Assembly (NCBI GenBank): GCA_963755815.1
Contig: CAVWLF010000008.1
Coordinates: forward strand, 124,001-188,000
Direction: 5' to 3'
DNA length: 64,000 nt
Source of the DNA: Palsa-506 sp963755815
GTDB taxonomy: Bacteria > Actinomycetota > Actinomycetes > Streptosporangiales > Streptosporangiaceae
Part shown: piece by piece, positions 25,696 to 34,125 of the stretch
Position numbering within the stretch: the first letter of the stretch is position 1
Layout of the letters: each line of letters starts with the position of its first letter
The notes under the pieces: model-generated
What the model was told of the DNA's origin: nothing
The model's input: only the letters and a program-made list of their open reading frames with translations
The model's database searches: none
Program-made: the position numbers and the translations under genes

Positions 25696-26209
25696 TCATC
25701 AGCCGCACGGTCGGCCTGACGTCGCTCGTCAGCCGGAAGCACTCGGCCGGTGAGTCGCAGCGGACCGGGGAGAACCGGCGGGCCAGGGCGACCACCTCGT
25801 CGGCCAGGCCGGGCAGTTCGCTGGCGTCCGCGGGATCGAGCGGCCACGGCCGGCCGCCCGCCGCCGCGCCCGCGCTAGCGACCTGATCGCCGAGCCAGCG
25901 CCAGGGGTCGGCCGTCAGCGCGGGATCCCAGACCCGGTCAGATGGCTCGTTGCCGGAGAACTCCGGGTGGTAGTGCGCCGCGCCAAAGCTGCCTGGCTCG
26001 GCGGCGTGCCGGTCAAAGAGGTCCGCCCGCCAGAGCGGGCGGTCGACCGCGATGACCTGCGCGGCCGACTCGCTGCCGCGGTGCGCGGCGGGCGCCAGCT
26101 CGCGCAGCTCGATCCGGGCCCCGTGTTCCATCGAGGCGTCGTCCAGGTTGATCTCGAACCAGTGCCGGACGACCAGCGCCGAACGCGACAGGGCGAGGAT
26201 GTGCAGCAC
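25628..26209 (-). CDS. conserved-looking hypothetical protein
   Basis: 193-residue soluble protein, no signal peptide or membrane segment. GTG start 26209 with GGGAGG upstream. It opens MLHILALSRSALVVRHWFEI and contains HYHPEFSGNEPSDRVWDPAL and RPTVRLMISYLERPDLLDVA. The amino acid make-up and codon use look like a genuine gene, but I do not recognise the family. It is convergent with the truncated secreted-protein stub and divergent from the pilus operon; nothing nearby suggests a function. Confidence 0.65.
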   Translation of the reverse strand: MLHILALSRSALVVRHWFEINLDDASMEHGARIELRELAPAAHRGSESAAQVIAVDRPLWRADLFDRHAAEPGSFGAAHYHPEFSGNEPSDRVWDPALTADPWRWLGDQVASAGAAAGGRPWPLDPADASELPGLADEVVALARRFSPVRCDSPAECFRLTSDVRPTVRLMISYLERPDLLDVAWVAPWMAGD

Positions 26210-26532
26210 GATGCCTCCCGGATCCGCCGGCCAGGCTGCCTGGTGCCGCGACCGCGGGTGCCTTCGCTAGCCGGCCGGCCGGCAGCTGCCAGTAAGCATC
26301 TCACCCGCGGTCACCTGGTCGGCCCGCACGCGGGGCAGCCGCTGCGGCGGGGGTGCTCGATCAGGACCTGGTCGCCGGGCACCATCAGGTTGATGCCGTA
26401 TACCGCCCCCGGAAAATTGTAATGATCCAATTACGATTTGCGACCGTTCGCCTTGTGCTGGCGGCCGACTCTGCGGCATGCTGTCACCCGGTCAGATGCC
26501 GCGAAAGGTGAGGAGCAGGGGTATCCCGGTAG
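26210..26532. other. divergent intergenic region upstream of the pilus operon
   Basis: 323 bases without a convincing gene. Around 26412-26442 is an AT-rich island with the imperfect inverted repeat TTGTAAT...AATTACGA, unlike the GC-rich surroundings, which is the best candidate for the pilus-operon promoter or operator. AAGGTGAGGAG lies about 20 bases before the lipoprotein start. Confidence 0.4.
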
Positions 26533-27210
26533 ATGCATAGCGTTTCCCGTCAGGGCGGCCGGTCGGCCTGCCCGGGCACACAGTCGTTAGATCAGTCATT
26601 ACGCCAGTCGCTACGCCAGCAGGGCGAGCAGTCAGCCAGCCGGCGCCCCGGATCCGGGCCGGGCCGCAGGCGGCTAATCCTGGCGGCGTTAGCGGGCGCC
26701 CTCGCCCTGGCGGCGGCGGGCTGCGCGAGCCAGGCCAGCGTGCGGCTGCCGCCCAGGGCGGCAGCCCGGGCACCGGCGCGCCTGCAGGTCGCTAACCGGC
26801 CCGGCCCGCGGCAGCAGGTAATGGCCGCCTACGAGGGCTACTGGCAGGCCAGCGGTGACGCGGTGAACGCGGGTAACGCGCGGCTGGCCGGCCGGGTCCT
26901 GGCCCGCTACGTCGCGGCCGCGGCCATTCCGGGGATGATCGCGGCGCTCCGGCAGGACTGGGAGTCCCACGCCGTCGTGGACGGGCACCCGGTCCTGCAC
27001 ATCCTGAGCGTCCAGGTACGGGCGAGCCGGGCGACCGTACACGATTGCGTCGACCTCAGCCAGGCCGGCCTGAAGGACGCGCGCACCGGCCAGGCGCTGC
27101 CGCAAAGCTTCGGCAGTGCCCGGGCCAACTATTACGCCAGCCTCGTGCTGCAAGGCAGCAGGTGGCTCGTCAGCAACATCGTCCCGGTGGTGGCGCCATG
27201 CAATTCCTGA
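26533..27210 (+). CDS. lipoprotein, first gene of the Flp/Tad operon
   Basis: 225 residues: a long polar N-terminus, then the signal RRRLILAALAGALALAAAGC, where LAAAGC is the lipobox, so the mature protein should be anchored to the outer face of the membrane. The domain after it (AAYEGYWQASGDAVNAGNAR, later VHDCVDLSQAGLKDARTGQA and RWLVSNIVPVVAPC) resembles the small fold seen in many actinobacterial lipoproteins near Flp loci; the specific function is unknown. The start is uncertain, since internal starts nearer the signal are possible. It overlaps the next gene by 13 bases. Confidence 0.8.
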   Translation: MHSVSRQGGRSACPGTQSLDQSLRQSLRQQGEQSASRRPGSGPGRRRLILAALAGALALAAAGCASQASVRLPPRAAARAPARLQVANRPGPRQQVMAAYEGYWQASGDAVNAGNARLAGRVLARYVAAAAIPGMIAALRQDWESHAVVDGHPVLHILSVQVRASRATVHDCVDLSQAGLKDARTGQALPQSFGSARANYYASLVLQGSRWLVSNIVPVVAPCNS

Positions 27211-28067
27211 AGCAGTTAGCACTAGCCGTCTCGGCGGCGGCCGTGGTCATCCTCGAGGTAGTGCCGCCCGCCGCGGCCGCCGGCACTCCGCCGCCTGGTT
27301 GCGGGGTGGAGCGTACGCCGACCGGCTGGGTGGTCGTCTGCGGCAACGGCGGCGGCGGGCCGGGCGGCCCGGGAAGCAGCGGTGGCGGAGGCGGAGGAGG
27401 AGGGGCCGGTGGCGGCGACACCTGCAAGCTGGACCCGCTGCCGCCCGGCTACCCCGATCCCTATCCGGCACCCAAGGGCGAGAAGTGGATGTGGATGGTC
27501 TGCCAGGTCACCGAGCAGACCGGGCTGGTCCTCGTCGCGGACGGGGCAACCACCGCGAACCCGGGCGTCACCCCGCAGGAACTACTGAAGTGGGCGCTGG
27601 CCGATCTTTCCGTGCCGCTCCCCGCGCCGGCGACCGCGCCGCCGCGCGGGCGTACCGGGCTGGTCGGGCTGGCCGAATGGGTGTGGCTGCCCGCCCGGCA
27701 GTGGCGTCCGGTCACCGCGCAGGTCTCGGTGGGCCCGGTGTGGGCCCGGGTCACCGCGGTGCCGGGCAAGCTGACGATCTCGCCGGGCGGCGGCCTCGCT
27801 GACGTCTCGTGCGCCGGCCCGGGCACCGCGTACAACCCGGAGCTCCCGGTGAGCGCGCAGCACACCGGCTGCTCCTACACCTATGACCAGTCATCTGACC
27901 TGCAGCCAGGGCACGCATACCAGGCCTCCGTGACGGTTACCTGGACCGCGACCTGGACCGGGTCGGGAGGCGCCGGAGGCACCGTGAACCCGCCCCTGCA
28001 GGAGACCGCCAGCTTCCCCGTGCGGATTGGCGAGGGGCAGGCGCTGGTGACGGGAGGCGGCGGGTGA
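27198..28067 (+). CDS. secreted Gly-rich protein of the pilus locus
   Basis: 289 residues with a Sec signal (MQFLKQLALAVSAAAVVILE followed by VVPPAAAAG), a Gly/Ser linker of about 30 residues, a segment CKLDPLPPGYPDPYPAP and a C-terminal beta-rich domain with WVWLPARQWRPVTAQVSVGP, VSCAGPGTAYNPELPVS, CSYTYDQSSDLQPGHAYQAS and VTWTATWTGSGGAGGT. Proteins with this tail occur in Streptomyces Flp clusters, where they are sometimes labelled ATP/GTP-binding protein although no nucleotide motif is visible. Probably a cell-surface part of the pilus system. It overlaps the next gene by 4 bases. Confidence 0.8.
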   Translation: MQFLKQLALAVSAAAVVILEVVPPAAAAGTPPPGCGVERTPTGWVVVCGNGGGGPGGPGSSGGGGGGGGAGGGDTCKLDPLPPGYPDPYPAPKGEKWMWMVCQVTEQTGLVLVADGATTANPGVTPQELLKWALADLSVPLPAPATAPPRGRTGLVGLAEWVWLPARQWRPVTAQVSVGPVWARVTAVPGKLTISPGGGLADVSCAGPGTAYNPELPVSAQHTGCSYTYDQSSDLQPGHAYQASVTVTWTATWTGSGGAGGTVNPPLQETASFPVRIGEGQALVTGGGG

Positions 28068-28783
28068 GCTTTGGCCACCAGGTGCCCGGATTCGGCACCG
28101 CGTATCACCCGGAGCCGGAACTGCCCCCCAACGGCCGGGGCGCGTCGCCGCCGGGCACCCTGCGCGGCCTGCCGCACCGCCGCCGCCCGGCGATGATCGC
28201 GCTGGCCGTCGCCCTGGTCGGAGCCGGGGTCCTGGTCAGCGCCGGCCTTTACCAGCGGGCGAACCATCAGGTGCCGGTGGTGCTCGTGACCGCCGCCGTG
28301 CCGGCCGGCCAGGTGATCACTGCCGCCGACGTCGGGACGACGACCGTCGCCGCCGGCCCGGGCATCCAGGTGATCCCTGGCCGTCAGCTGCAGCAGGTCG
28401 TCGGCCACGTCGCCGCGACGGCGCTGCGGCCCGGCACGCTGCTGGCTGCATCGGACCTGACCACGGCCCAGCCGCCGCGGCCCGGCCAGCAGCTTGTCCC
28501 GGTGGCGGTGCGGCCGTCCACGCTGCCGGCCAGCGGCCTGTTCCCCGGTGACCAGGTGCTGGCGATCGCCACCCCGGGAGCGCAGGGGCAGGCGGGAACG
28601 GCCGGCACCGCGCCCGTGCTGACCAGGCCGGTCCCCGGCGTCGTCGAGAGGGTCGACAGTTCCCCTGATCAGGACGGCTTCGATGTCGTTGACCTGCTGG
28701 TGGCCACCGCGAACGCGGTCCCGCTGGCCGAGCAGGCTTCGACCGCCCAGATCGCGCTCATCGTCACCGCGCGGAATCCCTGA
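28064..28783 (+). CDS. SAF-domain membrane protein (CpaB/RcpC-like)
   Basis: 239 residues: a cytosolic N-terminus, one membrane helix (MIALAVALVGAGVLVSAGLY, about residues 43-63) and an exported SAF domain (VLVTAAVPAGQVITAADVGT, ALRPGTLLAASDLT, VPVAVRPSTLPASGLFPGDQ). CpaB/RcpC proteins with SAF domains stabilise the Flp pilus assembly channel; in monoderm actinobacteria the role is less clear, perhaps binding peptidoglycan. Start GTG 28064 overlaps the upstream stop; its own stop overlaps the next ATG by one base. Confidence 0.85.
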   Translation: MSFGHQVPGFGTAYHPEPELPPNGRGASPPGTLRGLPHRRRPAMIALAVALVGAGVLVSAGLYQRANHQVPVVLVTAAVPAGQVITAADVGTTTVAAGPGIQVIPGRQLQQVVGHVAATALRPGTLLAASDLTTAQPPRPGQQLVPVAVRPSTLPASGLFPGDQVLAIATPGAQGQAGTAGTAPVLTRPVPGVVERVDSSPDQDGFDVVDLLVATANAVPLAEQASTAQIALIVTARNP

Positions 28784-29715
28784 TGGCGCTCTACGCGCTC
28801 GTGTCGGCGGGTGGATCACCCGGCGTGACAACCTCGGCCCTCGCCCTGACCCTCGGCTGGCCGTCCCAGGTCATCCTGGCCGAGTGTGACCCCAGCGGGG
28901 GCGACATCCTGGCCGGGCTGTTCGCCGGGCACGTGCCGGCCACCCGGGGGCTGCTCAACCTGGCCCTCGACGCTGGCCGTGGCGCGGACGTCGCCAGCCG
29001 GGGGCTGTGGCCGCAGCTGATTGAGCTGGACGATGCCCGCCAGCGGCTGCTGCTCGCCGGGATCTCCGATCCCCGGCAGGGCGCCGGGCTGGCGCTGGCC
29101 TGGCCCGCGCTGGCCACGGCCTTCGCGTCGCTTCCGGCGGACGTAATCGCCGACTGCGGCCGCCTCGACGCCGGTGAAGGTCCGCTGCCGGTGATCACTG
29201 CGGCGAGCGCGGTCGTCCTGGTGCTGCGGCCGTCGCTGCGCCAGGTGGCCCGGGCGCGATCCCGGATCGAGATGCTCGGCCAGCTTCTCGGCGGGCTGCA
29301 GCGCGTGACGCTGCTGCTGCTGGACGGGGACGGAATCCACTCAGCGCGCGAGGTCTCGAAAACCCTCGGCGTGCCGGTGACCGGCACGCTGCCCGACGAC
29401 CGCAAGACCGCGGGCGTGCTCTCGGACGGCGCCGGCAGCCGCCGCAGCCTGCAGGCGCGGCCGCTGCTGCGGGCGGCGGTTGTCGCCGGGCGGGCGCTGC
29501 GCGGCCCGGCCGGCAGCACTGTGCCGGGCCCTGGCCTCGCACCTTCCGACTTCGCGTCCACCGACTTCGCGTCCACCGACTTCGCACCCACCGACTTCGC
29601 GTCCACCGACTTCGCACCCACCGACTTCGCACCCACCGGCCGGGCCAGGCCCGGGCGGGCCAGGCCGGGGCATGCCCGGCCCGGCCGGGCGGGCAGCCCG
29701 GGGCCAGGTCCATGA
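28783..29715 (+). CDS. TadZ/CpaE-like MinD-family ATPase with repetitive tail
   Basis: 310 residues. The N-terminus has a degenerate P-loop, VSAGGSPGVTTSALALTLGW, then VILAECDPSGGDILAGLF; the conserved GK of the MinD/ParA Walker A is missing, so nucleotide hydrolysis is doubtful. Further ParA-like segments are VIADCGRLDAGEGPLP and LLLLDGDGIHSAREVSKTLG. TadZ-type proteins place the pilus machinery at the pole or membrane. Residues about 255-290 are a tandem DFASTDFAPT repeat followed by an Arg/Gly/Pro tail. It overlaps the downstream ATPase gene by 4 bases. Confidence 0.82.
   Translation: MALYALVSAGGSPGVTTSALALTLGWPSQVILAECDPSGGDILAGLFAGHVPATRGLLNLALDAGRGADVASRGLWPQLIELDDARQRLLLAGISDPRQGAGLALAWPALATAFASLPADVIADCGRLDAGEGPLPVITAASAVVLVLRPSLRQVARARSRIEMLGQLLGGLQRVTLLLLDGDGIHSAREVSKTLGVPVTGTLPDDRKTAGVLSDGAGSRRSLQARPLLRAAVVAGRALRGPAGSTVPGPGLAPSDFASTDFASTDFAPTDFASTDFAPTDFAPTGRARPGRARPGHARPGRAGSPGPGP
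29548..29637 (+). repeat. six tandem copies of a 15-bp coding repeat
   Basis: Units of GACTTCGC(GT/AC)CCACC start at 29548, 29563, 29578, 29593, 29608 and 29623, encoding DFAST or DFAPT. Exact 15-bp periodicity suggests recent slippage growth and possible length variation between strains. Confidence 0.9.
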
Positions 29716-31109
29716 CCGAGCTGCGCTGGCCGGCCGCGTCCGGCCGGCCGGACCCGCTCGGCCGGCCGGCTCCGTTTGCCGGGCCGCCGGCCAGGGCCGG
29801 TGCCGGGCCGGTGGATCCGCGCCTGCAGCCGGGCGTAGCCGAGATCCATGCCATGGTCGCCAGCCGGCTGGAGGACGGCGCGCCGCCCGAGACCATCCTG
29901 CCGCTGATCCGTGACGCCGCCCGGGCCTGGGCGGAACGGCGGGTCAGGGCGGGCGCGCCCGTTCCCTCGCCCGCGGACCGGGAGGCCCTGGCGCAGGCCG
30001 TCTACGACCAGCGATACGGCCTCGGGCCGCTGGCCAGCTACCTGCGGGATCCGGCCGTGGAGAACATCGACATTAACGGCTGTGATCAGGTCTGGGTGAC
30101 CTACGCCACCGGAGAGCGGGTGATGGCGCCGCCCGTGGCCGCGACCGACGAGGCCCTGGTCGAGATGATCCGCAACTGGGCGGCCCGCGGCGGCCAGACC
30201 GCGAGGGACTTCTCCGCCGGCGCGCCGCTGGTGAACGTGGCGCTGACCGGCGGAGCCCGGATGACCGCCAGCATGGCGGTCACGCCGCGGCCGTGCGTGT
30301 CGCTCCGCCGGCACGGGTATCTCGACGTCACGCTGCCGAAGCTGGCACAGCTTGGCACGGTCGACCCGCCGGTCGCCGCCTTCCTGTCCGCCGCGGTCAG
30401 GAGCCGGTGCAACATCGTCGTGACCGGCGGCGTGAATGCCGGCAAGACCACGCTGCTGCGCGCGCTGGCCAGCGAGATCCCGCCCGGTGAGCGGGTCGCC
30501 ACGCTGGAGTCGGAGTACGAGCTGTTCCTGCACGACATGCCCGGCCACCCGGACGTGATCGCGTTCGAGGCCAGGGAGCCGAACTCGGAGGGCGTCGGCG
30601 CTATCACGCTGCATGACCTGGTCGCGCACGCGCTGCGGCACAACCCGCAGCGCATCCTGGTCGGCGAGGTCCGGCGGTCGGAGATCATGCCGATGCTGGA
30701 GGCGATGAACTCGGGCCAGGACGGCTCGATGTGCACGCTGCACGCCAACTCGCCGGGCGAGGCGTTCGACCGCATCCTGATCCTCAGCCTGCGCGGTGGC
30801 CTGGCCCTGGCCGAGCGCGCCATTCACGTGCTCGTGGGGATGGCCGTTGACCTGGTCGTGCATGTGCGCAAGCGGTACGACGGCCAGCGGACGCTGCGAT
30901 ACGTATCCGAGATCCTCGAGGTCATGCCGCCCGGCGATACCGACCGGCCATCGGTCAACCGGCTGTTCCTGCCCGAGGGCCCGGCTGGCCGGGCCGTCGC
31001 CGCCCACACCCCGTCACCGCGGATGCTGGCCCGGCTCGAGGCAGTCGGGTTCCAGGCTGCCCTGCTTGACCGGCAGCGCACGATGGCCCGGGCGGAGGGC
31101 TGGCGATGA
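29712..31109 (+). CDS. TadA/CpaF-type secretion ATPase
   Basis: 465-residue type II/IV secretion ATPase that powers Flp pilus assembly on the cytosolic face of the membrane. N-terminal domain LASYLRDPAVENIDINGCDQ; Walker A TGGVNAGKTTLLRALASEIP at about residue 238; Asp box ATLESEYELFL; Walker B-like RILVGEVRRSEIMPMLEAMN and the His box MCTLHANSPGEAFDRI. All catalytic motifs are intact. ATG 29712 overlaps the upstream stop, and its own stop overlaps the tadB-like start (ATGA), a sign of a tight operon. Confidence 0.93.
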   Translation: MTELRWPAASGRPDPLGRPAPFAGPPARAGAGPVDPRLQPGVAEIHAMVASRLEDGAPPETILPLIRDAARAWAERRVRAGAPVPSPADREALAQAVYDQRYGLGPLASYLRDPAVENIDINGCDQVWVTYATGERVMAPPVAATDEALVEMIRNWAARGGQTARDFSAGAPLVNVALTGGARMTASMAVTPRPCVSLRRHGYLDVTLPKLAQLGTVDPPVAAFLSAAVRSRCNIVVTGGVNAGKTTLLRALASEIPPGERVATLESEYELFLHDMPGHPDVIAFEAREPNSEGVGAITLHDLVAHALRHNPQRILVGEVRRSEIMPMLEAMNSGQDGSMCTLHANSPGEAFDRILILSLRGGLALAERAIHVLVGMAVDLVVHVRKRYDGQRTLRYVSEILEVMPPGDTDRPSVNRLFLPEGPAGRAVAAHTPSPRMLARLEAVGFQAALLDRQRTMARAEGWR

Positions 31110-31999
31110 CCATTCTCGCGGCCTGTGGCGGAGCCCTCATCGCGGCCGGGTTCGTGCTCCTCTTCAGCGAGTTCACCAGGCTCGCCCCGGCGCCAGGGAC
31201 GCCGGGACCGCGCTCGCTGCGCGGCCTCCTTCCGGGGGCATCGGCCCGCCGGTGGCTGCTCGCCCTCGCCGCGTTACTGGCGGTGCTGGCGATCACGCGC
31301 TGGCCGGTCGCCGCCATCGTCGCCGCCGCGGCGGTGATCTTCGTGCCCAAGCTCACCTCCGGCCGGGAGCAGCGACGGCGCACCGCGACCCTGGAAGCGC
31401 TGGAGCAGTGGGTGCGGCGGCTGGCTGACATGCTCACCGCCAGCCGGGCGCTGGAAGACGCGCTGGAAGCCAGCGCCCGCTCCGCTCCGGCCGCGATCGC
31501 CGGGCCGGTCGGCGCGCTGGCCCGGCGGCTGTCCGCCCGGACTGGCACGGACACGGCGCTGCGGGCTTTCGCCGCCGAGATCGACGATCCGGCCGGGGAT
31601 CGCATCGCCGCGGCGCTCATCATCGCGACCAGCCGCCGCGGCGGAGGCGCCCATGCCGTGCTCAGCGCCCTCGCCGAGATGCTCGGGCGGGACGTCGCCG
31701 CCCGCCGGGAGATCGACGCCGAGCGGGCCCAGCACCGGACGACGGTCAAGTGGATCGCGATCTTCGTATCCGCCTTCACCGTCTTCTCGGTGCTCAACCG
31801 CGCTTACTCCGCCCCCTTCGGGACGGTGCCCGGGGAAGTCGTGCTCGCGCTGGTGGCCGGCATGTACGCGGGCGGGCTGGCCTGGCTGCACAAGCTGGGC
31901 AGCATCCGGGCGGCGGGCCGGTTCCTCGACGCCCCGGCCGCGCCGAGCCCGCAGGCCGCCGTCCCGGCGCCGGCGCACCGGGCCGGGAGGCGGCATTGA
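31106..31999 (+). CDS. TadB-like pilus assembly membrane protein
   Basis: 297 residues of the GspF/TadB family. Three or four membrane segments (TILAACGGALIAAGFVLLF at the N-terminus, ITRWPVAAIVAAAAVIFVPK, IAIFVSAFTVFSVL, VPGEVVLALVAGMYAGGLAW) flank the cytosolic T2SSF domain with EALEQWVRRLADMLTASRAL and ATSRRGGGAHAVLSALAEML. It forms the inner-membrane platform that works with the TadA ATPase. The frame directly follows it with overlapping stop and TTG start for the TadC-like protein. Confidence 0.88.
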   Translation: MTILAACGGALIAAGFVLLFSEFTRLAPAPGTPGPRSLRGLLPGASARRWLLALAALLAVLAITRWPVAAIVAAAAVIFVPKLTSGREQRRRTATLEALEQWVRRLADMLTASRALEDALEASARSAPAAIAGPVGALARRLSARTGTDTALRAFAAEIDDPAGDRIAAALIIATSRRGGGAHAVLSALAEMLGRDVAARREIDAERAQHRTTVKWIAIFVSAFTVFSVLNRAYSAPFGTVPGEVVLALVAGMYAGGLAWLHKLGSIRAAGRFLDAPAAPSPQAAVPAPAHRAGRRH

Positions 32000-32880
32000 A
32001 TCCGTGGCTCATCGCCGCCGGCGTTCTGGCCGGCCTCGGCTTCTTCCTGATCGTCCGCGAGACCCTGCCCGGCCCGCCGCGGCTGGACGCCGCACTGGCC
32101 AGGCTCGAGGCGGGCGGCGGCGCGGCGGCTGGCGGCGCGGCGGCCGACGGACCGCCGTCCCGGCGGGCTGCCGCCCGCCTCGGCGCGCTGGCGCCCTGGC
32201 TGCCGATGCCGCATCAGGACCTGGCGATGCTCGGCCAGGACCGCGAGTCCTGGCTGGCCAGCAAGGTCGCCTGCGGCGCGATCGGGCTGGCGGCGGTGCC
32301 GGTGCTGGCCGCGCTGCTGGCGCTGGCCGGCGCCAGCCTGCCGTGGGCGCTCCCGGCGGTGGCGTCGCTGGCGCTCGGAGCGGCCATGTTCTTCGCCCCG
32401 GATCTCGTCACGAAGGTCAACGCGGCCGAGAAGCGGTCCGACTTCCGGCACGCGCTAACCAGCTATCTTGACCTCGTCGCGCTAGAGCGGGGAGCCGGCG
32501 CGGCGCCCACCGAGGCCCTGGAGGCCGCGGCCGGGATCGGCGGCGGCTGGGCGTTCGAGCGCATCTCCGCCGCCCTGGATGATGCGCGCAAGGCGGGTCT
32601 TGCGCCATGGGCCGGACTGGCCGCCCTGGCCAGCCAGACCGGCGTGTCCGAGCTGGCCGACCTGGCGGACATCGCCGGCGTCGCCGGGCAGGAAGGCGCG
32701 CGGATCATCGACACGCTGAGCGCCCGCGCCGCTTCCATGCGCGCCCAGGCACTCGCCGCTGACCGGGCCACGGCCGGCTCCCGCAGCACCACGATGGTGA
32801 TCCCGATCGCCTTGCTGGGCACGGGCTTCCTGCTGCTCATGATCTTCCCCGTTGTCTACCGGACTCTAGGGGCGGGATAG
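31996..32880 (+). CDS. TadC-like pilus assembly membrane protein
   Basis: 294 residues, the second GspF/T2SSF platform protein. TTG start 31996 overlaps the upstream stop (TTGA) and gives a proper N-terminal helix (NPWLIAAGVLAGLGFFLIV). Other membrane segments are KVACGAIGLAAVPVLAALLA, WALPAVASLALGAAMFF and MVIPIALLGTGFLLLMIFPV; the cytosolic domain contains RHALTSYLDLVALERGAGAA and LADLADIAGVAGQEGARIID. As with TadB it should interact with the ATPase and pilin. 26 bases separate it from the pilin gene. Confidence 0.87.
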   Translation: MNPWLIAAGVLAGLGFFLIVRETLPGPPRLDAALARLEAGGGAAAGGAAADGPPSRRAAARLGALAPWLPMPHQDLAMLGQDRESWLASKVACGAIGLAAVPVLAALLALAGASLPWALPAVASLALGAAMFFAPDLVTKVNAAEKRSDFRHALTSYLDLVALERGAGAAPTEALEAAAGIGGGWAFERISAALDDARKAGLAPWAGLAALASQTGVSELADLADIAGVAGQEGARIIDTLSARAASMRAQALAADRATAGSRSTTMVIPIALLGTGFLLLMIFPVVYRTLGAG

Positions 32881-32906
32881 GCCCGCCCGGACGCCAGGAG
32901 GTTCCC

Positions 32907-33110
32907 ATGCATGACCCGTTGTGGACCGCGGTCAGATACCTGCTGCTGCGAGCACGCGCTCGCACTCGGGCCGCGCTGGACGGGCAGCCAGAGTCGGGCG
33001 CGATCACGCTGGAATGGATCGTGATCGCCGGGATCCTGGTGGTCGCGGCCGTCGCGGCGGGCGTCGTCTTCACCGCCGATATCAAGAAGTACGAGGCGAA
33101 GATCCCCTAG
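32907..33110 (+). CDS. Flp-type prepilin
   Basis: 67 residues. A positively charged N-terminus ends in ESG, followed by AITLEWIVIAGILVVAAVAA. The Gly before the hydrophobic stretch, Glu at +5 and an aromatic at +6 match the Flp prepilin (class III) cleavage site recognised by a TadV/CpaA-type peptidase. A short polar tail, DIKKYEAKIP, follows. Start ATG 32907 with CCAGGAGG upstream, the best ribosome site in the operon, fitting a highly expressed pilin. No prepilin peptidase gene is in the window. Confidence 0.85.
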   Translation: MHDPLWTAVRYLLLRARARTRAALDGQPESGAITLEWIVIAGILVVAAVAAGVVFTADIKKYEAKIP

Positions 33111-33112
33111 CC

Positions 33113-33514
33113 ATGCCAGCTACCCGACGCCGGAGACGTGGCCGCGGCGACCGTGGCGCGCTGACCCTGAGTTACGTGATCATCGTGCCGGTCTTCCTGG
33201 CGGCCGTGATGGTCATCGTCCAGACGTCGCTGTGGTATCTGGCCCGGCAGGCGGCGCTCGCGGCCGCCCGTCAGGGTGCCGATGCCGCGCGGGTGCTCAA
33301 TGCCCCGCTGAACTCCGGGCCGAGCACCGCGCTCGCGTTCGCCCGCACCTCAGCTTCCGGCTACCTGCTCGGGCCCGCGGCCAGCACCGCGGGCAGCAGC
33401 CAGGGCACCGTCGAGGTCACGGTGACTGGCCAGGCCCCCTCCCTGGTGCCCGGCATTGTCATCAAGGTCACGCAGGTCGCCCGGGCGCCGGTCGAGCAGT
33501 TCACCACGCCATGA
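33113..33514 (+). CDS. TadE-like pseudopilin
   Basis: 133 residues: an Arg-rich N-terminus, then DRGALTLSYVIIVPVFLAAV, a TadE-type class III signal/anchor, and an exported domain with WYLARQAALAAARQGADAAR and TVEVTVTGQAPSLVPG. Start ATG 33113, 2 bases after the pilin stop. TadE-like pseudopilins are minor pilus components. It overlaps the next gene by 4 bases (ATGA). Confidence 0.82.
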   Translation: MPATRRRRRGRGDRGALTLSYVIIVPVFLAAVMVIVQTSLWYLARQAALAAARQGADAARVLNAPLNSGPSTALAFARTSASGYLLGPAASTAGSSQGTVEVTVTGQAPSLVPGIVIKVTQVARAPVEQFTTP

Positions 33515-34029
33515 CGGCTGACCAGGCCGCGACACTGCAGGCCGCGATAGGCCACCAGACCACGGCAGCCCACCAGACCAGGGCGAGGCGGGAGCACGAG
33601 ATGAGATCCGGCGGCCCGGGCCGCGAGCGCGGCAACGCGGCCCTTGAACTCGTGGTCCTGGCTCCGGTGATCCTGTTCTTCCTCGGGCTGCTGATCGCGG
33701 CCGGGCGGACATCGATCGCGCAGGGATCCGTGGACGCCGCCGCCCGCGACGCGGCCCGGCAGGCCTCGATCTCCCGGTCGCCGGCCGCGGCCCAGAGCGC
33801 CGCGCTCGCCAGCGCGCGGACCGCGCTCGGCCAGGACGCCCTCAACTGCGCGCCGCTGGTGACCGTGAACGTGGCCGGCTTCGCCGTCCCGGTGGGCCGG
33901 CCGGCTCAGGTCACGGCCCACGTGACCTGCCGGGTATCGCTGTCTGACCTGCTCGTCCCGGGGATGCCGGGCAGCAAGACGCTGACGGCGACCTTTACCT
34001 CGCCGCTCGATCCCTACCGGGCCCGGTGA
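33511..34029 (+). CDS. TadE-like pseudopilin (second copy)
   Basis: 172 residues from ATG 33511; an internal ATG at 33601 (MRSGGPGRE) would give a shorter protein that starts nearer the anchor. The anchor is RGNAALELVVLAPVILFFLG, with the ALELV pattern typical of TadE/TadG pseudopilins, followed by GSVDAAARDAARQASISRSP and an exported domain containing CAPLVTVNVAGFAVPVGRPA. The 96-base gap to the next start is the largest break in the second half of the operon. Confidence 0.8.
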   Translation: MTADQAATLQAAIGHQTTAAHQTRARREHEMRSGGPGRERGNAALELVVLAPVILFFLGLLIAAGRTSIAQGSVDAAARDAARQASISRSPAAAQSAALASARTALGQDALNCAPLVTVNVAGFAVPVGRPAQVTAHVTCRVSLSDLLVPGMPGSKTLTATFTSPLDPYRAR

Positions 34030-34125
34030 ACAGCGCCGTGAATGTCACAGGGATCGTCACAGCACGGGCGGCACTATCGAGCGGCGGAGCAGCACAAGAT
34101 GAACCTGAATCTGGGGAGGTCGCGG

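Noticed and set aside
29548..29637. CRISPR-like array
   Set aside because: Units of 15 bp without spacers, in frame within the TadZ-like gene; a coding tandem repeat.
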